A stretch of 64,000 bases of DNA from contig NZ_KB894099.1 of assembly GCF_000374305.1 (NCBI RefSeq), forward strand, positions 1 to 64,000, given 5' to 3'. Source of the stretch: Actinomadura flavalba DSM 45200 (GTDB lineage: Bacteria > Actinomycetota > Actinomycetes > Streptosporangiales > Streptosporangiaceae). Shown here piece after piece: positions 61,838 through 64,000 of this stretch. The first letter of the stretch is position 1. Every line of letters begins with the position of its first letter. The position numbers and the translations under genes were made by a program. The notes under the pieces were generated by a model. That model was not told the DNA's origin. It did no database searches and worked only from the letters and a program-made list of their open reading frames with translations.

Positions 61838-62182
61838 GTGACCGTCGAAAACCCCGACAGCATCGACCAGATCACCGTCAACAACGAAAAGTCGGTGTAC
61901 ACGCTGGACATGGTCGAGACGCGACCTTTCACCGATTCCGAAGCGCAGCGGGAACAGATCGCCGAAAAGATCAACCTGTATCTCGAAGTCATCCAGACCG
62001 GGCAGCTCTACGAGCAGTTCCCCGACATCCGGGGCAAGGAACTGCGGGTCCGCCTCGTCTGCACCGACGAGCCCGCCGACGACCGGCTCGTCCAGTTGCT
62101 GACCGCCGGTACCGGGCTGTTCGCCAAGCACGGCGTCGACTTCGCGGTCGAGGTCATTCCCCGCGAGTTCGTCGAGAACTGA
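61838..62182 (+). CDS. probable immunity protein (DUF6572-like)
   Basis: A 114-aa acidic protein starting at GTG 61838 with AAAGGG five bases upstream. The start VTVENPDSIDQITVN and the later ADDRLVQLLTAGTGLFAKHGVDFA match the small proteins found directly after polymorphic toxin genes. Acidic charge suits binding a basic nuclease. Role inferred from place and charge. Confidence 0.7.
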   Translation: MTVENPDSIDQITVNNEKSVYTLDMVETRPFTDSEAQREQIAEKINLYLEVIQTGQLYEQFPDIRGKELRVRLVCTDEPADDRLVQLLTAGTGLFAKHGVDFAVEVIPREFVEN

Positions 62183-62184
62183 CG

Positions 62185-62850
62185 TCAGGCGCCGCCGAGC
62201 AGGTCGCGGAAGCCCGCCGCGAACCGGCCGCGCGGCTCGTCGATCGGGGCGATGCCCGTGGCGCCGAACCGCTCGGCGAACTCGTCGGTCAGCGCCCGCG
62301 CCCGCGCGTCGTCGCCGCGCCAGTGGCTGACGACGGCGAGCGACTGGAGCCGCTGCGCCTCGGAGTCGGGTGCGGTGAGCGGCGCGTCCAGCGCCGCCGC
62401 CAGCGCGTCCAGGTCGGCGTGCGCCCGCATCCACGGCAGGACGTGGTCGCGGACGAGATCATCGGTGCCCGCCACGGCCTTCGCCACGCCGTCCGGGTCG
62501 GACGGGGCGCTCGCGCGCAGCGCGTCCACCACGTCGGCGGGCGGGACGCCCCGCCACGCTCCCGGCAGCGTCGGATACTCGGGCGCCTTGGGCCCGAACC
62601 CGCTCAGCTCGCGGATCAGCCGCTGCGTCGGCACGTGCGTGACCGAGCAGTTCGGCGGGTCGAAGTGGACCGTCGTCGTACCGGCGCCGCCCGCCCGCTT
62701 GGGCAGGGTGAGGCCGCCGGTCCAGTCGTCGCCGAGCGCGACGACGTAGCGCCCGCCCGCCGCGGCGCGGAAGCCGTGCGGGGCCAGCGCCTTCTTCTCG
62801 GCCCGCACCCATTCCTTCTTCAGCGCGGCGCCCGTCTCGGCCATCGTCAT
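62185..62850 (-). CDS. hypothetical protein, DUF4304-like
   Basis: A 221-aa soluble protein. The N-terminal half (KKEWVRAEKKALAPHGFRAA ... TVHFDPPNCSVTHVPTQRLI) resembles DUF4304-type proteins, some of which are immunity-like; the C-terminal half is helical. Convergent with the immunity gene, 2 bp between stops. Not certain to belong to the cassette. Confidence 0.55.
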   Translation of the reverse strand: MTMAETGAALKKEWVRAEKKALAPHGFRAAAGGRYVVALGDDWTGGLTLPKRAGGAGTTTVHFDPPNCSVTHVPTQRLIRELSGFGPKAPEYPTLPGAWRGVPPADVVDALRASAPSDPDGVAKAVAGTDDLVRDHVLPWMRAHADLDALAAALDAPLTAPDSEAQRLQSLAVVSHWRGDDARARALTDEFAERFGATGIAPIDEPRGRFAAGFRDLLGGA

Positions 62851-62890
62851 GCTCCCAGTTTCGCGAAACGCGCGTCCGGCGGCAAAGTGG

Positions 62891-64000
62891 TCAGGGCTGG
62901 ACGAGGACCTTGATGGCGCCGTCCTGCTTCTTCTGGAAGATCTCGTAGCCGTGCGGAGCCTCGTCCAGCGGGATGCGGTGGGTGGCGAGGTCCATGACGC
63001 CGAGCGGGTCGGCGTCGTCGGTGACGAGCGGCAGCAGCTCGTCGGTCCACTGCCGGACGTGCGCCTGGCCCATGCGCAGCGCGATGCCCTTGTCGAACAT
63101 GGTCATCATCGGCATCGGGTCGAGGTTGCCGCCGTAGACGCCGAGGACGGAGATGGTACCGCCGCGCCGGACGATGTCGATGGCCTCGGTGAGCGCCGCC
63201 ATCCGGTCCACACCCGCCTTGGGAATGACCTTCTGGGCGATCTTGTCCGGAATGAGCCCGGCGGCGGCCTGCGCGGCGGCACCGGCGGGCGAGCCGTGCG
63301 CCTCCATGCCGACGGCCTCGATGACCGAGTCGGTGCCGCGCCCGTCCGTCATGTCCCGGACGACGTCTCCGACCTGCCGGGACTTGGCCCGGTCGACGAC
63401 CTCGATCCCGTGCCGCCGGGCCATCTCCAGCCGCTCGGGGACGAGGTCGACGCCGATGACGCGGTGCCCCCGGTGGCGGGCGATCCGGGCGGCCATCTGC
63501 CCGATCGGCCCGAGGCCGAGGACGGTGACCGACCCGCCTTCCGGAATGTCGGCCCAGTGGACGCCCTGCCGCGCGGTGGGCAGCACGTCGGACAGGTACA
63601 CGAACCGCTCGTCCGGCGGCCCCTCGGGCACCTTGACCGGCCCGAACTGGGCCTGCGGGACGCGCAGGTACTCGGCCTGCCCGCCCGGCACCTGGCCGTA
63701 CAGCTTGGTGTAGCCGAACAGGGACGCGCCGGTGCCGCGCTCGCGGTTCTGCGTCGTCTCGCACTGCGCGAACAGCTTGCGGTTGCACATGTAGCAGTGC
63801 CCGCAGGAGATGTTGAACGGGATCACGACGCGGTCGCCGGGCGCGATGTGGCTCACCGCCGACCCGACCTCCTCGACGATCCCCATCGGCTCGTGGCCGA
63901 GGATGTCGCCCGCGCCGAGGAACGGGCCGAGCACCTCGTACAGGTGCAGGTCCGAGCCGCAGATGCCCGACGAGGTCACCTTGATGATCGCGTCGGTGGG
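62891..64000 (-). CDS. zinc-dependent alcohol dehydrogenase (partial, 5' end outside)
   Basis: Part of an MDR-type dehydrogenase (370 codons seen). GICGSDLH and ILGHEPMG supply catalytic zinc ligands, and CGHCYMCNRKLFAQC the structural zinc site. The NAD site is VTVLGLGPIGQMAAR. The insert after the NAD domain and the sequence FNISCGHCYMC are typical of glutathione-independent formaldehyde dehydrogenase-like enzymes. The start lies beyond 64000. Confidence 0.92.
   Translation of the reverse strand, partial: PTDAIIKVTSSGICGSDLHLYEVLGPFLGAGDILGHEPMGIVEEVGSAVSHIAPGDRVVIPFNISCGHCYMCNRKLFAQCETTQNRERGTGASLFGYTKLYGQVPGGQAEYLRVPQAQFGPVKVPEGPPDERFVYLSDVLPTARQGVHWADIPEGGSVTVLGLGPIGQMAARIARHRGHRVIGVDLVPERLEMARRHGIEVVDRAKSRQVGDVVRDMTDGRGTDSVIEAVGMEAHGSPAGAAAQAAAGLIPDKIAQKVIPKAGVDRMAALTEAIDIVRRGGTISVLGVYGGNLDPMPMMTMFDKGIALRMGQAHVRQWTDELLPLVTDDADPLGVMDLATHRIPLDEAPHGYEIFQKKQDGAIKVLVQP

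Noticed and set aside
61838..62850. The 62185 gene as a second immunity gene
   Set aside because: It is on the opposite strand and convergent; only weak DUF4304-like resemblance, so left as hypothetical.

Overview
The window is about 74% G+C by eye, with almost every third codon position G or C. It carries genes typical of a soil Actinomycetota: a stand-alone groEL2 with CIRCE sites, DUF574 methyltransferase, PucR regulators, an F420-type LLM oxidoreductase, HelR and T7SS-type toxin parts. A Streptosporangiales/Thermomonosporaceae (Actinomadura-like) source fits best, but this is inferred from gene content only.

Layout. 1-310 holds the promoters and boxA leader of an rRNA operon that leaves the window on the left. 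745-22923 is core-like: groEL2 with two CIRCE sites; a SAM-I riboswitch before thrC and a MoaD-like carrier; trehalose genes (otsA, otsB, DUF3263); an ECF sigma factor and a Ser/Thr kinase; PadR and MarR regulators; a mycosin-like protease; and an acetate-type symporter. 24404-29423 is a roughly 4.95-kb integrated remnant bounded by 47-bp direct repeats in tRNA-Thr(UGU). It keeps a truncated tyrosine recombinase, damaged terminase genes and two unrecognised cargo genes.

30857-38757 is one long leftward block. An adenosylcobalamin riboswitch precedes btuF-btuC-btuD and a FhuF-like Fe-S protein. Then comes a small RiPP-type cluster: a 40-aa acidic peptide, a strong hairpin, a YcaO protein, an LLM oxidoreductase and a MATE exporter. 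38796-49202 is rich in secreted hydrolases (TPR/aspartic-type protein, subtilisin, S1 protease with Ig-like repeats, M11-like metalloprotease with ricin lectin) around a LuxR-type ATPase regulator and an ECF sigma factor fused to a membrane segment and a CAP-like domain.

49343-59145 holds a DUF574 methyltransferase, DinB protein, two divergent PucR regulators, a secreted esterase, HelR with a rifamycin-associated element in its divergent promoter, a STAS protein, and a GDT1-type Mn exporter behind a yybP-ykoY riboswitch. 59227-64000 holds topoisomerase IB, a T7SS toxin cassette (WXG100, CpnT-like protein, PD-(D/E)XK nuclease, putative immunity protein) and the 3' part of a zinc alcohol dehydrogenase cut by the right edge.

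The best candidates for something undescribed are the Cys-free RiPP-like cluster downstream of the B12 operon, the split T7SS nuclease cassette, and the sigma-CAP fusion. All functions are assigned by reading sequence and motifs; no database search was possible.
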